Positions 16,035-25,062 of a DNA stretch of 64,000 bases are shown here, piece after piece. The stretch comes from an uncultured Bacteriovoracaceae bacterium (GTDB taxonomy: Bacteria; Bdellovibrionota; Bacteriovoracia; Bacteriovoracales; Bacteriovoracaceae). How positions within the stretch are numbered: the stretch's first letter is position 1; every line of letters begins with the position of its first letter. The DNA is taken from contig CATLOT010000015.1 in assembly GCA_950054155.1 (NCBI GenBank), positions 1-64,000 of the forward strand, in the 5' to 3' direction. A model generated the notes under the pieces. That model was not told where the DNA came from. It saw only the letters and a list, made by a program, of their open reading frames with translations, and did not search any database. The translations under genes and the position numbers were made by a program.

Positions 16035-16714
16035 TTAATTGGTTTGCGGTCGCGATAGAAGCCACCACTTGGGCCATCAGCTTCAAGATTAGCGAGAAAG
16101 ATTGCAGTGTCCGCTCCCTCTTCGGGAGTGCGCGGAGCTGCATCCCCTCCCATTCTGGTACGAACCCAACCGGGGCACATTGAATTTATTTTAACATTTT
16201 TGGGCATTGTCTTTGCCATATGAAAAGTCATTGCATTTAAAGCTGCTTTTGATACTGAGTAAGCAAATGGCCCCTCGAGCCCTTCATTAATTGATCCCCA
16301 GCCAGAAGCCACATTAACAATTCTTCCATAACCATTTTTCTCCATAGAGGGAAGGACGGCACGGATGAGTTCAAAAGGCGCAGTTGTATTCACTCTCATT
16401 GATTGATCGTAATCCTCAACGGAAACCTCATTAAAGGAGCCAGGATGATGAACACCAGCATTATTAACAAGAACATCAATACGTCCATATTCCTCAATGA
16501 TTTTTTCGACAGCACTCTTGAGCTGATCGCGATCGTTGAGATCAACATGGACCGGGCTAATATTATCGCCCAATTCCTGAGAGGCTTTTTCTCCTTCCTC
16601 AAGATTACGACACCCCATCAGGATTTTGTCATCTTTATTAATTGAGAGCCCTTTAACTGTTGCTAAACCAATCCCTCTATTTCCACCTGTTACTAAAATA
16701 ATTCTCTTTTTCAT
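16028..16714 (-). CDS. short-chain dehydrogenase/reductase
   Basis: 228 residues with the classical SDR layout: T9-G-G-N-R-G-I-G16 for NAD(P) binding, D-V-L-V-N-N-A-G, a catalytic Ser in V-N-V-A-S-G-W-G, and Y-S-V-S-K. P-G-W-V-R-T is also present. An AAAGGAAAAAG site precedes the ATG. It is first in an operon with the PhyH oxygenase. The substrate cannot be told from sequence. Confidence 0.9.
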   Translation of the reverse strand: MKKRIILVTGGNRGIGLATVKGLSINKDDKILMGCRNLEEGEKASQELGDNISPVHVDLNDRDQLKSAVEKIIEEYGRIDVLVNNAGVHHPGSFNEVSVEDYDQSMRVNTTAPFELIRAVLPSMEKNGYGRIVNVASGWGSINEGLEGPFAYSVSKAALNAMTFHMAKTMPKNVKINSMCPGWVRTRMGGDAAPRTPEEGADTAIFLANLEADGPSGGFYRDRKPIKW

Positions 16715-16724
16715 TCTTTTTCCT

Positions 16725-17208
16725 TTAGAAAAGAGCCGTTAAACTAAGGCTCAAGCTACTTTTACCAACACCTCTTCCCATAACATCGCCTAGGTAGCTT
16801 AGGTCAACTTCTCCTAGACTTGAGTCCGTTGGCGAGCTTAGAAGAGTTTGGTAGTTAAATCTTGCAATATAATCTTTCCATTTGTAATCCATTCCGAACT
16901 GAGCCACTGCTAAGAGAGGAAAAGTCTCCGAGCTATGGTCTACAGTATCATAATAAACGGACGTAAAATTTCTCCCATTTTCAGAAATTTGACTTCGTCG
17001 AATATGAGTATAAGACGAATCGTAACTCCCCATTGAATGAAAAGTAAGGGCTGTCGAAGTGGTTAAGAGAAAGTTTCTCAGCAATGTGCAAAGCTTTTTT
17101 GACAGAAAGCTTGCGCTTACCATTGAGAATTTCAGATAACTCTCCAGGACTTAGACCAAGAACCTTGGCAAAAGCCCGCTGAAAGCAGTGAAGAATCTTG
17201 TCCACCAT
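16725..17208 (-). pseudogene. chimeric remnant: TIGR02147-type HTH joined to an outer-membrane protein 3' end
   Basis: Two overlapping frames split this stretch. The 5' part (17208-17050) encodes F-A-K-V-L-G-L-S-P-G-E-L-S-E-I-L-N-G-K-R-K-L-S-V, the N-terminal HTH of a TIGR02147-type regulator, then loses similarity. The 3' part, in another frame (about 17040-16725), encodes alternating hydrophobic strands ending S-L-S-L-S-L-T-A-L-F, the C-terminal aromatic signature of an outer-membrane beta-barrel. No single frame gives a normal protein. I read this as a deletion that fused two decayed genes. A small functional HTH protein from 17208 to 16981 is the alternative. Confidence 0.55.
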
Positions 17209-17213
17209 TTATT

Positions 17214-17900
17214 TTACTTGGGACTAAGGCCTTTATTTAGGATATCCAAGATTTCTTGCATTTTTTGATACTGAGGGGAAATTGCTATGTAAAAAGGTCT
17301 TTTTTCAGCACAGATCTTTATGCCGAGCTGATGGGGATAATGGTAAAGTGCTGCCCGTTCATCTTCTAAAAAATAGTCAACACGATTGAGTTTCATCATT
17401 TTGTACATTCGCTTTAGAGTGCTACTTCCTCCTAACTTGGTAAAATGACCTAGGTTTCGTTGAATGAGTTTATCAAATAAGGGTCCATAGCTATAGCCAT
17501 CAATGAGCGCAATCTCTAAAGACGAAATCATCTCTTTCGTAATAATACGTTTGTCATCTTTCTTGCCAAACAAGCAACTTCGATAAGTTTCTGCAGGATA
17601 GCTCGTTAGACGCATGTAAGGAACTTCTTCTTTTACCGCTGTTAACAGTCCATCAAGCTCTCCATCATTTATGAGCTGTACCGCTCTTTTCCAGGGGAGG
17701 AATTTAACCTTTAAATTTATCCCATGGTCTTTAAGAATACCTCTCACCTTAGAAGTGACAATCCCACCATCTTTAAGTGCAGAGCATGAATAAGGGCACC
17801 ACTCTGTAGCACCAAAAGTTACTGTCCTTGCGTTAACACAAAATGTCATAAGCATAAGTAAGCTTCCCTTTAAAAGAAGAGATTTTGTGATTTGTGCCAA
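17214..17900 (-). CDS. periplasmic solute-binding protein family 3-like
   Basis: 228 residues with a signal peptide (to about residue 24) and a type 3 solute-binding fold: V-T-F-G-A-T-E-W-C-P-Y, V-K-F-L-P-W-K-R-A-V-Q-L-I-N-D-G-E-L-D-G-L, then Y-R-S-C-L-F-G and D-Y-F-L-E-D-E-R-A-A-L. No permease or ATPase genes lie nearby, so it is an orphan receptor. Many such proteins in predatory or deep-sea bacteria serve signalling rather than uptake. Three to four cysteines could form disulfides. Confidence 0.8.
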   Translation of the reverse strand: MAQITKSLLLKGSLLMLMTFCVNARTVTFGATEWCPYSCSALKDGGIVTSKVRGILKDHGINLKVKFLPWKRAVQLINDGELDGLLTAVKEEVPYMRLTSYPAETYRSCLFGKKDDKRIITKEMISSLEIALIDGYSYGPLFDKLIQRNLGHFTKLGGSSTLKRMYKMMKLNRVDYFLEDERAALYHYPHQLGIKICAEKRPFYIAISPQYQKMQEILDILNKGLSPK

Positions 17901-17966
17901 CGTGGTTTTCCTTATGGATAGAGACCATCTATAATCTTCTTTTATTGTACAACCAAAGAAATCTAT

Positions 17967-19409
17967 ATGAAAAAGCCTAGCCTTCTTTTTTCCTTAATTC
18001 CGGTCATATTTTTAGTAGCCCTTTTAATAATCAATGTTCTCATATTTAAAGACGAAGCAAGCTATGGGCCAAACCAAGTTGCCCTACTCTTAGGGGCATT
18101 GATTGCCGGCTTTATAAGCTTTCTTAAGTACGACATTAAATTTGCAGACATAGAGGAAGGTATTAACAAAGCAACCAGTAACGCACTTTCTGCCATGATC
18201 ATTTTAATTGTTATTGGTGCCCTTATCGGAACTTGGATCCTTTCGGGAACGGTTCCTGCAATGATTTACTACGGTCTTAAAATAATAACTCCTGAAATCT
18301 TTCTTCCGGTTACCTGCATCGCTTGTGCTGTGGTTTCCCTATCCACCGGAAGTTCATGGTCAACATCAGGAACAATTGGCATTGCCCTTATAGGAATTGG
18401 AGAAGCTCTTGGTTTTAGCCCAGGTCTCGTGGCTGGAGCGATTATTTCGGGTGCTTACTTTGGAGACAAGATGTCACCTCTTTCAGACACCACAAACCTT
18501 GCTGCAGCCATGGCCGAAACAGATCTCTTTACCCATATAAAACATATGATTTTTACGACTGGACCTGCCATTATTGTTGCTCTGATTCTCTTTACGATCA
18601 TGGGATTTACAAGCACTCCTGCTGCTGTTGAAACGGAGCATATTTCACAATTACTTACTGTTCTTGATCAGAACTTTAATATTAGTATCTGGGCCTTTAT
18701 TCCCCCAGCCCTTGTCCTTTTTATGGTCAGAAAGAAAATCCCAGCACTGCCCGCTATCACTGTTGGAATACTAGGCGCTATTGTGGTCGCTTGTATTTTT
18801 CAACATGACCTTATTCTTGAAAAAATGGGGGGTGAATTTTCTCTCAAGAACCTCTATGAAGTCATCATCTCCATTTCCTTTAGAGGGTTTCAAATAGAGT
18901 CAGGGCATAAAATTATTGATAAGCTTCTCAACCGTGGAGGAATGGAAGGAATGCTCACAACGGTGTGGCTTATTTTCTCGGCGATGGTGTTTGGTGGAGC
19001 GCTTGAAGCAACGGGGATGTTACAAGTGATAGCGGCTTCCATTCTCAAAGCCGTTAAAGGAACAGGCAGCTTAATAGGAGCAACCCTAGGAAGTTGCATC
19101 TTCCTCAATGCCACTGCCTCCGATCAGTATCTTGCAATTGTTGTTTCAGGGCGCATGTTTAAAAAGGCTTATTCTGACTACAACCTCGCTCCCCAGAATC
19201 TCTCCCGCGCCCTTGAAGACGCGGGAACAGTGACTTCAGTTCTTTTTCCATGGAATAGTGGAGGAGCCTATAACTCAAGCGTCTTAGGGGTGCCTACAAT
19301 CGTTTATGCCCCCTACTGCTTTTTTAATATCCTCTCCCCCCTTATTTCTGCTTTTTACGGCGCTTTTAAAATCGGTCTTACTGAAGCGAAAGAGAACTCA
19401 TATCAATGA
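17967..19409 (+). CDS. nhaC: Na+/H+ antiporter NhaC family
   Basis: 480 residues with about eleven hydrophobic segments and NhaC motifs: G-S-S-W-S-T-S-G-T-I-G-I-A-L-I-G-I-G, G-A-I-I-S-G-A-Y-F-G-D-K-M-S-P-L-S-D-T-T-N-L-A, and near the end F-P-W-N-S-G-G-A-Y. These inner-membrane carriers exchange Na+ for protons or carry malate/lactate in related subgroups. Its 3' end overlaps the convergent alcohol dehydrogenase gene by 32 bases. Sodium export would fit a marine lifestyle. Confidence 0.9.
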   Translation: MKKPSLLFSLIPVIFLVALLIINVLIFKDEASYGPNQVALLLGALIAGFISFLKYDIKFADIEEGINKATSNALSAMIILIVIGALIGTWILSGTVPAMIYYGLKIITPEIFLPVTCIACAVVSLSTGSSWSTSGTIGIALIGIGEALGFSPGLVAGAIISGAYFGDKMSPLSDTTNLAAAMAETDLFTHIKHMIFTTGPAIIVALILFTIMGFTSTPAAVETEHISQLLTVLDQNFNISIWAFIPPALVLFMVRKKIPALPAITVGILGAIVVACIFQHDLILEKMGGEFSLKNLYEVIISISFRGFQIESGHKIIDKLLNRGGMEGMLTTVWLIFSAMVFGGALEATGMLQVIAASILKAVKGTGSLIGATLGSCIFLNATASDQYLAIVVSGRMFKKAYSDYNLAPQNLSRALEDAGTVTSVLFPWNSGGAYNSSVLGVPTIVYAPYCFFNILSPLISAFYGAFKIGLTEAKENSYQ

Positions 19410-20427
19410 CGTAGCGATGAGCAGGATTTCCGGAGGCTAAGTTTTCCCATGCCTTGTTAATTCCCTCTACTGGAATAATTTCACATTCGGGAGCAATCGA
19501 GTGCTCAGCACAAAAGTCGAGAACCTCTTGAGTCTCTGCAATACCACCAATAAGAGAGCCCGCAATACGACGCCTGCCAAAAACAAGAGGAGCAGTAATC
19601 GGCTCTTCCATTGGTCCAATTTGACCAACAAGAACGAGAGTTCCATCAACATCAAGAAGTGGAGTGTAGGTATTGAAGTCATGCTTCACAGGGACAGTGT
19701 CTAAAATGAAGTCAAAACTCCCTTGGGCCTTTTCCATTGCTTCTTCGTTGCTAGAAGACAAAATCCCTTTCGCGCCAATGGCTTTCGCTGCCTCTTCCTT
19801 TTTGTCGGAACGGCTAATAACAGTCACTTCAGCCCCGAGAGCAACAGCAAGTTTTACTCCCATGTGACCCAAGCCTCCAAGGCCAATGACACCAACACGA
19901 CTTCCTTTTCCAATCCCCCACTTCTTAAGAGGAGAGAAGGTCGTAATACCAGCACAAAGAATAGGTGCAGCCGTTTTTAGGTCGAGTTTCTCAGGAACTT
20001 TTAAAACAAATTCCTCACGAACGACAATATGTTTTGAGTAACCACCTTGGGTTGTTGTTCCATCAATGCGATCCTTACTTCCGTAGGTCGCTGTTATGCC
20101 ATTGCGACAGTACTGCTCTTCACCATGATCACACTGATCACAACTTTGGCAGCTATCGACCATGCAACCGACGGCCACATGCTCGCCTACTTTATATTTT
20201 TTTACCTTGGAGCCAACTTCAATTACGCGACCAACGATTTCATGACCCGGGATAAGAGGATATTCAATTTCTCCCCAATCACCGCGAATAGTGTGGAGAT
20301 CAGAGTGGCAAACACCACTGTAAAGAATTTCAATTGAAACGTCGTTCTCTCTGATTGATCTTCTCTCAAAATGGTAGGGTTCTAAGTCTTTCTCAACTGA
20401 GTGCGCAGCATAACCAATAGTTTTCAT
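19378..20427 (-). CDS. zinc-dependent NAD(P) alcohol dehydrogenase (YahK/CAD type)
   Basis: 349 residues of the medium-chain dehydrogenase family. Catalytic zinc motifs C-H-S-D-L-H and G-H-E-I-V-G are present. Structural zinc is bound by a four-Cys lobe (C-Q-S-C-D-Q-C then E-Q-Y-C), and G-V-I-G-L-G-G-L-G-H-M is the nucleotide loop. The family reduces aldehydes with NADPH. An AGGAGGA site precedes the ATG. It appears monocistronic. Confidence 0.92.
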   Translation of the reverse strand: MKTIGYAAHSVEKDLEPYHFERRSIRENDVSIEILYSGVCHSDLHTIRGDWGEIEYPLIPGHEIVGRVIEVGSKVKKYKVGEHVAVGCMVDSCQSCDQCDHGEEQYCRNGITATYGSKDRIDGTTTQGGYSKHIVVREEFVLKVPEKLDLKTAAPILCAGITTFSPLKKWGIGKGSRVGVIGLGGLGHMGVKLAVALGAEVTVISRSDKKEEAAKAIGAKGILSSSNEEAMEKAQGSFDFILDTVPVKHDFNTYTPLLDVDGTLVLVGQIGPMEEPITAPLVFGRRRIAGSLIGGIAETQEVLDFCAEHSIAPECEIIPVEGINKAWENLASGNPAHRYVIDMSSLSLQ

Positions 20428-20506
20428 ATATCCTCCTCAAATGAATTTAAGGGGATTATAACTGTATCAAAGGGACAAATAAAAAGTTTAACCCTCTACA
20501 AAAGAA

Positions 20507-21952
20507 CTAAAAACGATCACAGAGAAGAAGAGCTCCTTGAGTGACTCCTACGACTCCTTGACCTGGAAAAGTGGAATCACCAACGACATAAAAACCATCC
20601 ACTTTTGATTCATGCCTTGGAAAAAGAATTGGTGGTCGACTCAAATGGTGAACCACTCCTCCAACAAAACCACGATGGCGTCCAGTGTAACGCTCAAAAG
20701 TTAAAGGTGTTCCAACAGCAGTGACCTCAAATGACTCAATTCCACTTTGCTTAAACGTTTCCGAAAAAGTCTTGGTAATCGTCTCTTTAAAGTTTTCCTT
20801 CATGGCCTTGTAGTTATCATCCCTTCGCGAAAAGGAATCAAATTTCTCTGGCCTTATATGGGTGGAAACAGAAACACTTTGATGTCCTTCTGGGGCTTTT
20901 TCAGTATCGCCGGGTGTAGAAAAAGAGAAGAAAAGAGAACCTCCCTCCTGCAAGTGAACTTGATGATAGGGAATATCTTGAGGTTTCTTAAGTTTCACCT
21001 TCATATACCCTGTCATCGCCCCCCAACAATCTTCAAATTTTTGAATAGTCTTTCTAAAGTCACTTTTAAAGGGAGAATCTAAATCATGAGCAAGGGTCCA
21101 ATAAGGAATATTACTTATGACTTTCTTACCAATAAACTCACCTTTATTCGTCGAAATGACAAATTGATCTCCGCTCTTTTTAAAGGACTCTACTTGGTGG
21201 CGCATAAGAAGTTCCCCCCCTAAGGAGGTAAAGCTCTCACTAAGAACTCTATTAAATTCTTTAAAACCACCAGTCGGAACAACAATGTCCTCAGGATAAC
21301 AAAGGCCCATCGCACTTGTAAGAAGAGCAACCTGACTTACTTTATTTTGCACACTTATCATGAGCTGCTCATCAAGAACCTTTTTGAAAGTCGTCTTATC
21401 CTGATAGTAATTTGAAAAGTTGCTCTCAAGACTTTTTAAAAGACTTGGCAGGAGACCAACGCCCTTAAAAAGCTTCGGATTGAAAAGTTTTGTAAAATCA
21501 GATAATCCTGTTGGGGGGAAGCTTCTGAGTTCATTCATAAGTTCCCAACTTCTTTTATTAAGAGAACTTAAATGAGTCCAAACACTGTGATGATCAAGTC
21601 CAGGAAAGTTCTCACTGAGTTCTTTAATCCATCTCTCATTATCGCGATAGCGATTGAGTGTTAAATCCTCAAGATGAATTTGCATCGGAAGCTCTGGTTC
21701 GACTCCCTCAAACTTTAACCCTAATAACTTTTCAATTTTCTTCAGAGGTCCATTATAAGCAAACCCTGAAAACGTGGTCGCCCCTACATCAAAAGAAAAA
21801 CCTCGATGATCATAGAAGCTAGCGCACCCTCCACAGTGGTAATGGGCCTCTAGCAGAAGTACTTTATAACCTTTCTTTGCAAGAAGGTTGGCACTGACAA
21901 GACCACCGACACCAGCACCTAGAATGACAAAATCATAAGGACTAGGGTTCAA
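20507..21952 (-). CDS. FAD-dependent oxidoreductase, phytoene desaturase/CrtISO-like
   Basis: 481 residues with an N-terminal dinucleotide fold (D-F-V-I-L-G-A-G-V-G-G-L), then L-L-E-A-H-Y-H-C-G-G-C-A and a C-terminal F-Y-V-V-G-D-S-T-F-P-G-Q-G-V-V-G-V-T-Q-G-A-L. This is the pattern of carotenoid isomerases, desaturases and retinol saturases. No other carotenoid genes are in the window, so the substrate may be another polyunsaturated lipid. It overlaps the flavin reductase gene by 11 bases and belongs to an operon behind a cobalamin-type riboswitch. Confidence 0.82.
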   Translation of the reverse strand: MNPSPYDFVILGAGVGGLVSANLLAKKGYKVLLLEAHYHCGGCASFYDHRGFSFDVGATTFSGFAYNGPLKKIEKLLGLKFEGVEPELPMQIHLEDLTLNRYRDNERWIKELSENFPGLDHHSVWTHLSSLNKRSWELMNELRSFPPTGLSDFTKLFNPKLFKGVGLLPSLLKSLESNFSNYYQDKTTFKKVLDEQLMISVQNKVSQVALLTSAMGLCYPEDIVVPTGGFKEFNRVLSESFTSLGGELLMRHQVESFKKSGDQFVISTNKGEFIGKKVISNIPYWTLAHDLDSPFKSDFRKTIQKFEDCWGAMTGYMKVKLKKPQDIPYHQVHLQEGGSLFFSFSTPGDTEKAPEGHQSVSVSTHIRPEKFDSFSRRDDNYKAMKENFKETITKTFSETFKQSGIESFEVTAVGTPLTFERYTGRHRGFVGGVVHHLSRPPILFPRHESKVDGFYVVGDSTFPGQGVVGVTQGALLLCDRF

Positions 21953-22598
21953 GAACTTCCCCTTTGAGATTGAGATGTTTTAAATCGAGATTAGGCTTAG
22001 CGTAGCTTAATCGCGAGAGGCGCTTAGTCTCATGATAGGAGTCTAAACTAGAGACACACACAGTTTTTGCTCCTTCAAGATCAACAAACCCATCATTCTG
22101 TAAGGAAGACTCAGGAAGAATAATTTCTCTAATTTCTCCATAAATCATCACACAACCGTTGATTTCCAGTTTGTGCACTTCCTTTAAGTCCATGGCCATC
22201 TTGATATGAGACTCTTTCACAAAAGGCGCTGAGAAATTGCCGCTATATTCTTCATTGAGTCCCACCATCTCAAACTCTGATTGATCACGCTCGTAGCGAG
22301 CGCTTGTTTGATGGGCGGCCTCAAAAATAGAGGAATTAATATGATTAAGGGTATAAATCTTTGTCTCTTGGATGTATTCAAGAGTATGACGGTCCACGCT
22401 ATCTGGCCTAAAAACTGTTAATAAAAGAGCGGGGTCTGAACCTAAATGCGTGACTGAACTCACAATAGATAAGTTACTTTGACCCGACTTTGATCGTGTC
22501 CCAATCAAGTTAGCACTTTTAAAGCCACTCAAAGAGTTGATGAGTTTAGCGCGGTAACGCTTCTCCATTTGTGCTAAATCTTGACTGGTCAATTTCAT
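21942..22598 (-). CDS. flavin reductase family protein (DIM6/NTAB-like)
   Basis: 218 residues matching FMN-binding split-barrel flavin reductases, with S-N-L-S-I-V-S-S-V-T-H-L-G-S-D-P-A-L-L near the N-terminus and T-L-E-Y-I, I-Y-T-L-N-H-I. It probably binds FMN and uses NAD(P)H. An AGGAG-type site precedes the ATG. It is the middle gene of a three-gene operon with a thioesterase and an FAD oxidoreductase, to which it may supply reduced flavin. Confidence 0.78.
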   Translation of the reverse strand: MKLTSQDLAQMEKRYRAKLINSLSGFKSANLIGTRSKSGQSNLSIVSSVTHLGSDPALLLTVFRPDSVDRHTLEYIQETKIYTLNHINSSIFEAAHQTSARYERDQSEFEMVGLNEEYSGNFSAPFVKESHIKMAMDLKEVHKLEINGCVMIYGEIREIILPESSLQNDGFVDLEGAKTVCVSSLDSYHETKRLSRLSYAKPNLDLKHLNLKGEVLEP

Positions 22599-22615
22599 AG
22601 ATACTCCTGTTCAAT

Positions 22616-23017
22616 CTAGGTATCTAGGATTTTAACAGGCTTTCGCTGATCATCAATCGCCACAAAGGTAAACGTTCCTTCGACAGCTAAAACTTTCATA
22701 TCGCTGTACATCTCTTCTAGGAATAAAGAGACATTAATTTCCAGACTCGTATTGCCCACCTTGGTCACTTCACCAATAAGTTCGACAAAGTGGCCACCAG
22801 GAATTGGTGTTTTGAAGTCAATACGGTCACTTGAGACGGTGACAAACTTCTTGCGTCCAAATCGAGTGGCAGTAATGAAAGCCACTTCATCCATCCACTT
22901 AAGAGCATTGCCACCAAAGAGGGTATCATAGTGATTGGTGGTGCCTGGAAAGACGGCCTTTACGACAATTGTTTTTGAATTCTTAATTTTCTCTTCAACT
23001 TCTTTTGAAAAGCTCAT
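22616..23017 (-). CDS. acyl-CoA thioesterase (hotdog, YciA-like)
   Basis: 133 residues with the hotdog acyl-CoA hydrolase signature: V-F-P-G-T-T-N-H-Y-D-T-L-F-G-G-N-A-L-K-W-M-D-E-V-A, then V-T-V-S-S-D-R-I-D-F-K-T-P-I-P-G. It hydrolyses acyl-CoA thioesters in the cytosol. GGAGG lies 6 bases before the ATG. It is the first gene after the riboswitch and leads the operon thioesterase, flavin reductase, FAD oxidoreductase. Confidence 0.9.
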   Translation of the reverse strand: MSFSKEVEEKIKNSKTIVVKAVFPGTTNHYDTLFGGNALKWMDEVAFITATRFGRKKFVTVSSDRIDFKTPIPGGHFVELIGEVTKVGNTSLEINVSLFLEEMYSDMKVLAVEGTFTFVAIDDQRKPVKILDT

Positions 23018-23040
23018 AGGTTCCTCCGCGGGTAAAGATT

Positions 23041-23156
23041 TAAGCGTCAGTTAGGATCGGGCTTAGCAAGGTTTGCCTTACCGTTGCGGGACAGCGCTGG
23101 ATTCACACCAGACTTCACTAAATCAACGCACTCAAATTCTAGGTTTCCGTGCACTC
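23041..23156 (-). ncRNA. cobalamin-type riboswitch
   Basis: On the minus strand the core reads G-A-A-G-T-C-TGGTG-tg-AATCCA-gcGCTG-t-CCCGCAACGGTAA at about 23113-23072. This is a close match to the conserved central box of cobalamin riboswitches (GGTGxAAATCC, then CCCGCAACTGT). A degenerate AGCCxGAT-type box follows at about 23070-23060. The element ends about 15 bases before the GGAGG of the thioesterase gene, so it could act by sequestering the ribosome binding site. The element is compact and the 5' part diverges from the consensus. Which cobalamin form it binds cannot be told. Confidence 0.75.
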
Positions 23157-23201
23157 TTTTTCAATCAAATAGTGTTAAGATGAACGCTAACTGGAGAAAT
23201 T

Positions 23202-24422
23202 ATGAAGCTTTCAACCCCTCTTACCCTTCCCTGTGGTGTGACTCTTAAGAATCGTTTTGCCAAATCAGCAATGAGTGAAAATATGGCCTCTTCCGGCCAT
23301 TTGGGAAATCCCAAGTTTGCAACCCTTTACCGGCGCTGGTCAAATGGAGGAGCTGGCCTCCTTATCACTGGAAACATTATGGTAGATTCAAGTGCCCTTG
23401 GAGAACCTCATAATATTGTATTTGAGAAGGGGCTTGAGCAACAGGGAATTAAAAGCTGGACAGGAGCAGGGCGAGAAAATGAAACTCACCTTTGGGCCCA
23501 ACTTAATCACCCCGGTAAGCAATCTCCAAAGTTCCTCTCCCCTACTCCGGTTGCCCCTTCTGCTGTAGCCCTTAAAGCACCACTCGATAAAATCTTTAAT
23601 AAACCAAGGGAATTAAGAGAAGATGAAATCCTCGCGATCATTGCTCGCTTTGGTATCGCCGCTGCAATTGCTAAAGACCACGGTTTTACGGGAGTCCAAA
23701 TTCACGGTGCCCATGGCTATCTCGTCAGTCAGTTCTTATCTCCTCACCATAACAGAAGAGAAGACCGATGGGGCGGTTCTTTAGAAAATAGAATGCGCTT
23801 TGCCTGTGAGGTCTATAAATCCATACGAGAAAATGTAGGCGCAGACTTCCCTGTGGGCATAAAACTTAATAGTGCCGATTTTCAAAAGGGAGGATTTTCA
23901 GAGGAAGACTCCATGGAAGTCGTAAAGGAGTTAAGCGCTCTTGGAATGGACCTCATTGAAATATCTGGGGGGAATTACGAGTCACAAGAGATGATGGGCA
24001 AGCCAAAAAAGGAATCAACGAAGAAGCGGGAAGCCTATTTTCTTGAATACTGTGAAAAAGTTAGAAAAGTCACAGACACTCCTTTGATGCTGACAGGTGG
24101 GTTTCGCACGCTTGATGGAATGAACGAAGCTCTCGCTACCGATTCATGCGACGTCATTGGTCTTGGCCGCTCACTGGTCATTAATCCTGAATTTCCAAAG
24201 CAGCTCTTAGCAGGGGAAAGTGTAAAAAGTGAAGTTCAACAATTGACCACGGGCTTTAAAAGCCTCGATAAAAATTTTCCTCTTGAGATTACTTGGTACA
24301 CTCAGCAAATCCACAGAATGGGTCAGGGAAAAGATCCTGACCCAAAACAAAGCGTTCTTGCGAGTGTTCTTCACACTCTTTTCTCAATGGGGATTCAGGG
24401 ATTAAAAAGAGTCAGATCCTAG
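23202..24422 (+). CDS. NADH:flavin oxidoreductase, old yellow enzyme family
   Basis: 406 residues forming a TIM barrel. N-R-F-A-K-S-A-M-S-E is at the start, the substrate-binding H-G-A-H-G-Y-L-V-S-Q-F-L-S-P-H-H-N-R-R-E-D-R-W-G-G-S lies in the middle, and a late V-I-G-L-G-R-S segment binds phosphate. It binds FMN and reduces activated double bonds. It is divergent from the riboswitch-controlled operon and convergent with guanine deaminase, with a 4-base overlap. Confidence 0.9.
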   Translation: MKLSTPLTLPCGVTLKNRFAKSAMSENMASSGHLGNPKFATLYRRWSNGGAGLLITGNIMVDSSALGEPHNIVFEKGLEQQGIKSWTGAGRENETHLWAQLNHPGKQSPKFLSPTPVAPSAVALKAPLDKIFNKPRELREDEILAIIARFGIAAAIAKDHGFTGVQIHGAHGYLVSQFLSPHHNRREDRWGGSLENRMRFACEVYKSIRENVGADFPVGIKLNSADFQKGGFSEEDSMEVVKELSALGMDLIEISGGNYESQEMMGKPKKESTKKREAYFLEYCEKVRKVTDTPLMLTGGFRTLDGMNEALATDSCDVIGLGRSLVINPEFPKQLLAGESVKSEVQQLTTGFKSLDKNFPLEITWYTQQIHRMGQGKDPDPKQSVLASVLHTLFSMGIQGLKRVRS

Positions 24423-24886
24423 TAGCGAATCTTGTCTTCTTTTTCTTCCCACATCTTAAAGACTTCATTCGCTTCTTCACGAAGAAGTTGGTTCATTGGA
24501 ATTTTTCTTTGCTCAATGGGTGTCGCGATCTCTCTATAGAGAAATTCGTCATCAAATTTAATTGCAGCTGCATCGTCACGAGTATTGGCATAATAAATCT
24601 TATCGAGACGGGCCCAATAAATTGAGGCTAAGCACATGGGGCAAGGCTCGCAGCTTGTATAGATCGTGCAGCCCTCAAGGCTAAAGTCACCCAGTTCTTT
24701 ACAGGCTTCGCGAATGGCAACGACCTCAGCATGGGCTGTCGGATCGTGGCTACTTGTCACCTTATTCCATCCTCTTGCGATAATTTTGCCATCTTTTTCA
24801 ATAATTGCACCGAAGGGGCCCCCTTCGCCTGCTAACATTTTCTCACGGCTGATCTTAATCGCCTCTGACATGATCTCTTTATTCAT
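24419..24886 (-). CDS. guaD: guanine deaminase (cytidine deaminase-like fold)
   Basis: 155 residues, the length of B. subtilis-type GuaD. Zinc ligands and catalytic Glu are in H-A-E-V-V-A-I and E-P-C-P-M-C. A-N-T-R-D-D-A-A-A-I-K-F-D-D near the C-terminus is the GuaD-specific block that separates it from tRNA adenosine deaminase. It converts guanine to xanthine. An AGAGGA site precedes the ATG. Confidence 0.88.
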   Translation of the reverse strand: MNKEIMSEAIKISREKMLAGEGGPFGAIIEKDGKIIARGWNKVTSSHDPTAHAEVVAIREACKELGDFSLEGCTIYTSCEPCPMCLASIYWARLDKIYYANTRDDAAAIKFDDEFLYREIATPIEQRKIPMNQLLREEANEVFKMWEEKEDKIRY

Positions 24887-24970
24887 ATGGTCCTCTTTGC
24901 TTTAATGGTACTGAATTGAGTCTAAGCTCCTATTCTTACCAAAAAGGGTGTGGTTTTTTTAGGACTTTAT

Positions 24971-24994
24971 TAGAATATGATGAATATTATTCTA
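24971..24994. promoter_or_regulatory. small dyad upstream of a secreted-protein gene
   Basis: TAGAATA (24971-24977) and TATTCTA (24988-24994) form a perfect 7+7 inverted repeat about 70 bases upstream of the secreted-protein ATG and 85 bases from the guanine deaminase start. It may be an operator for either gene. No regulator can be named. Confidence 0.3.
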
Positions 24995-25062
24995 AAGGCG
25001 GTTAAATCACTTGTCAGAAAGGGCGCTATTCGTTACCTAGGGGGGCATCAGGAGACTTAACT

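Noticed and set aside
20047-20337. Plus-strand frames opposite the alcohol dehydrogenase
   Set aside because: They are antisense to a clearly conserved enzyme and have no start signal.
23041-23156. FMN riboswitch (because of the flavin genes downstream)
   Set aside because: The RFN boxes are absent, whereas the GGTGxxAATCC and CCCGCAAC core of cobalamin elements is present.
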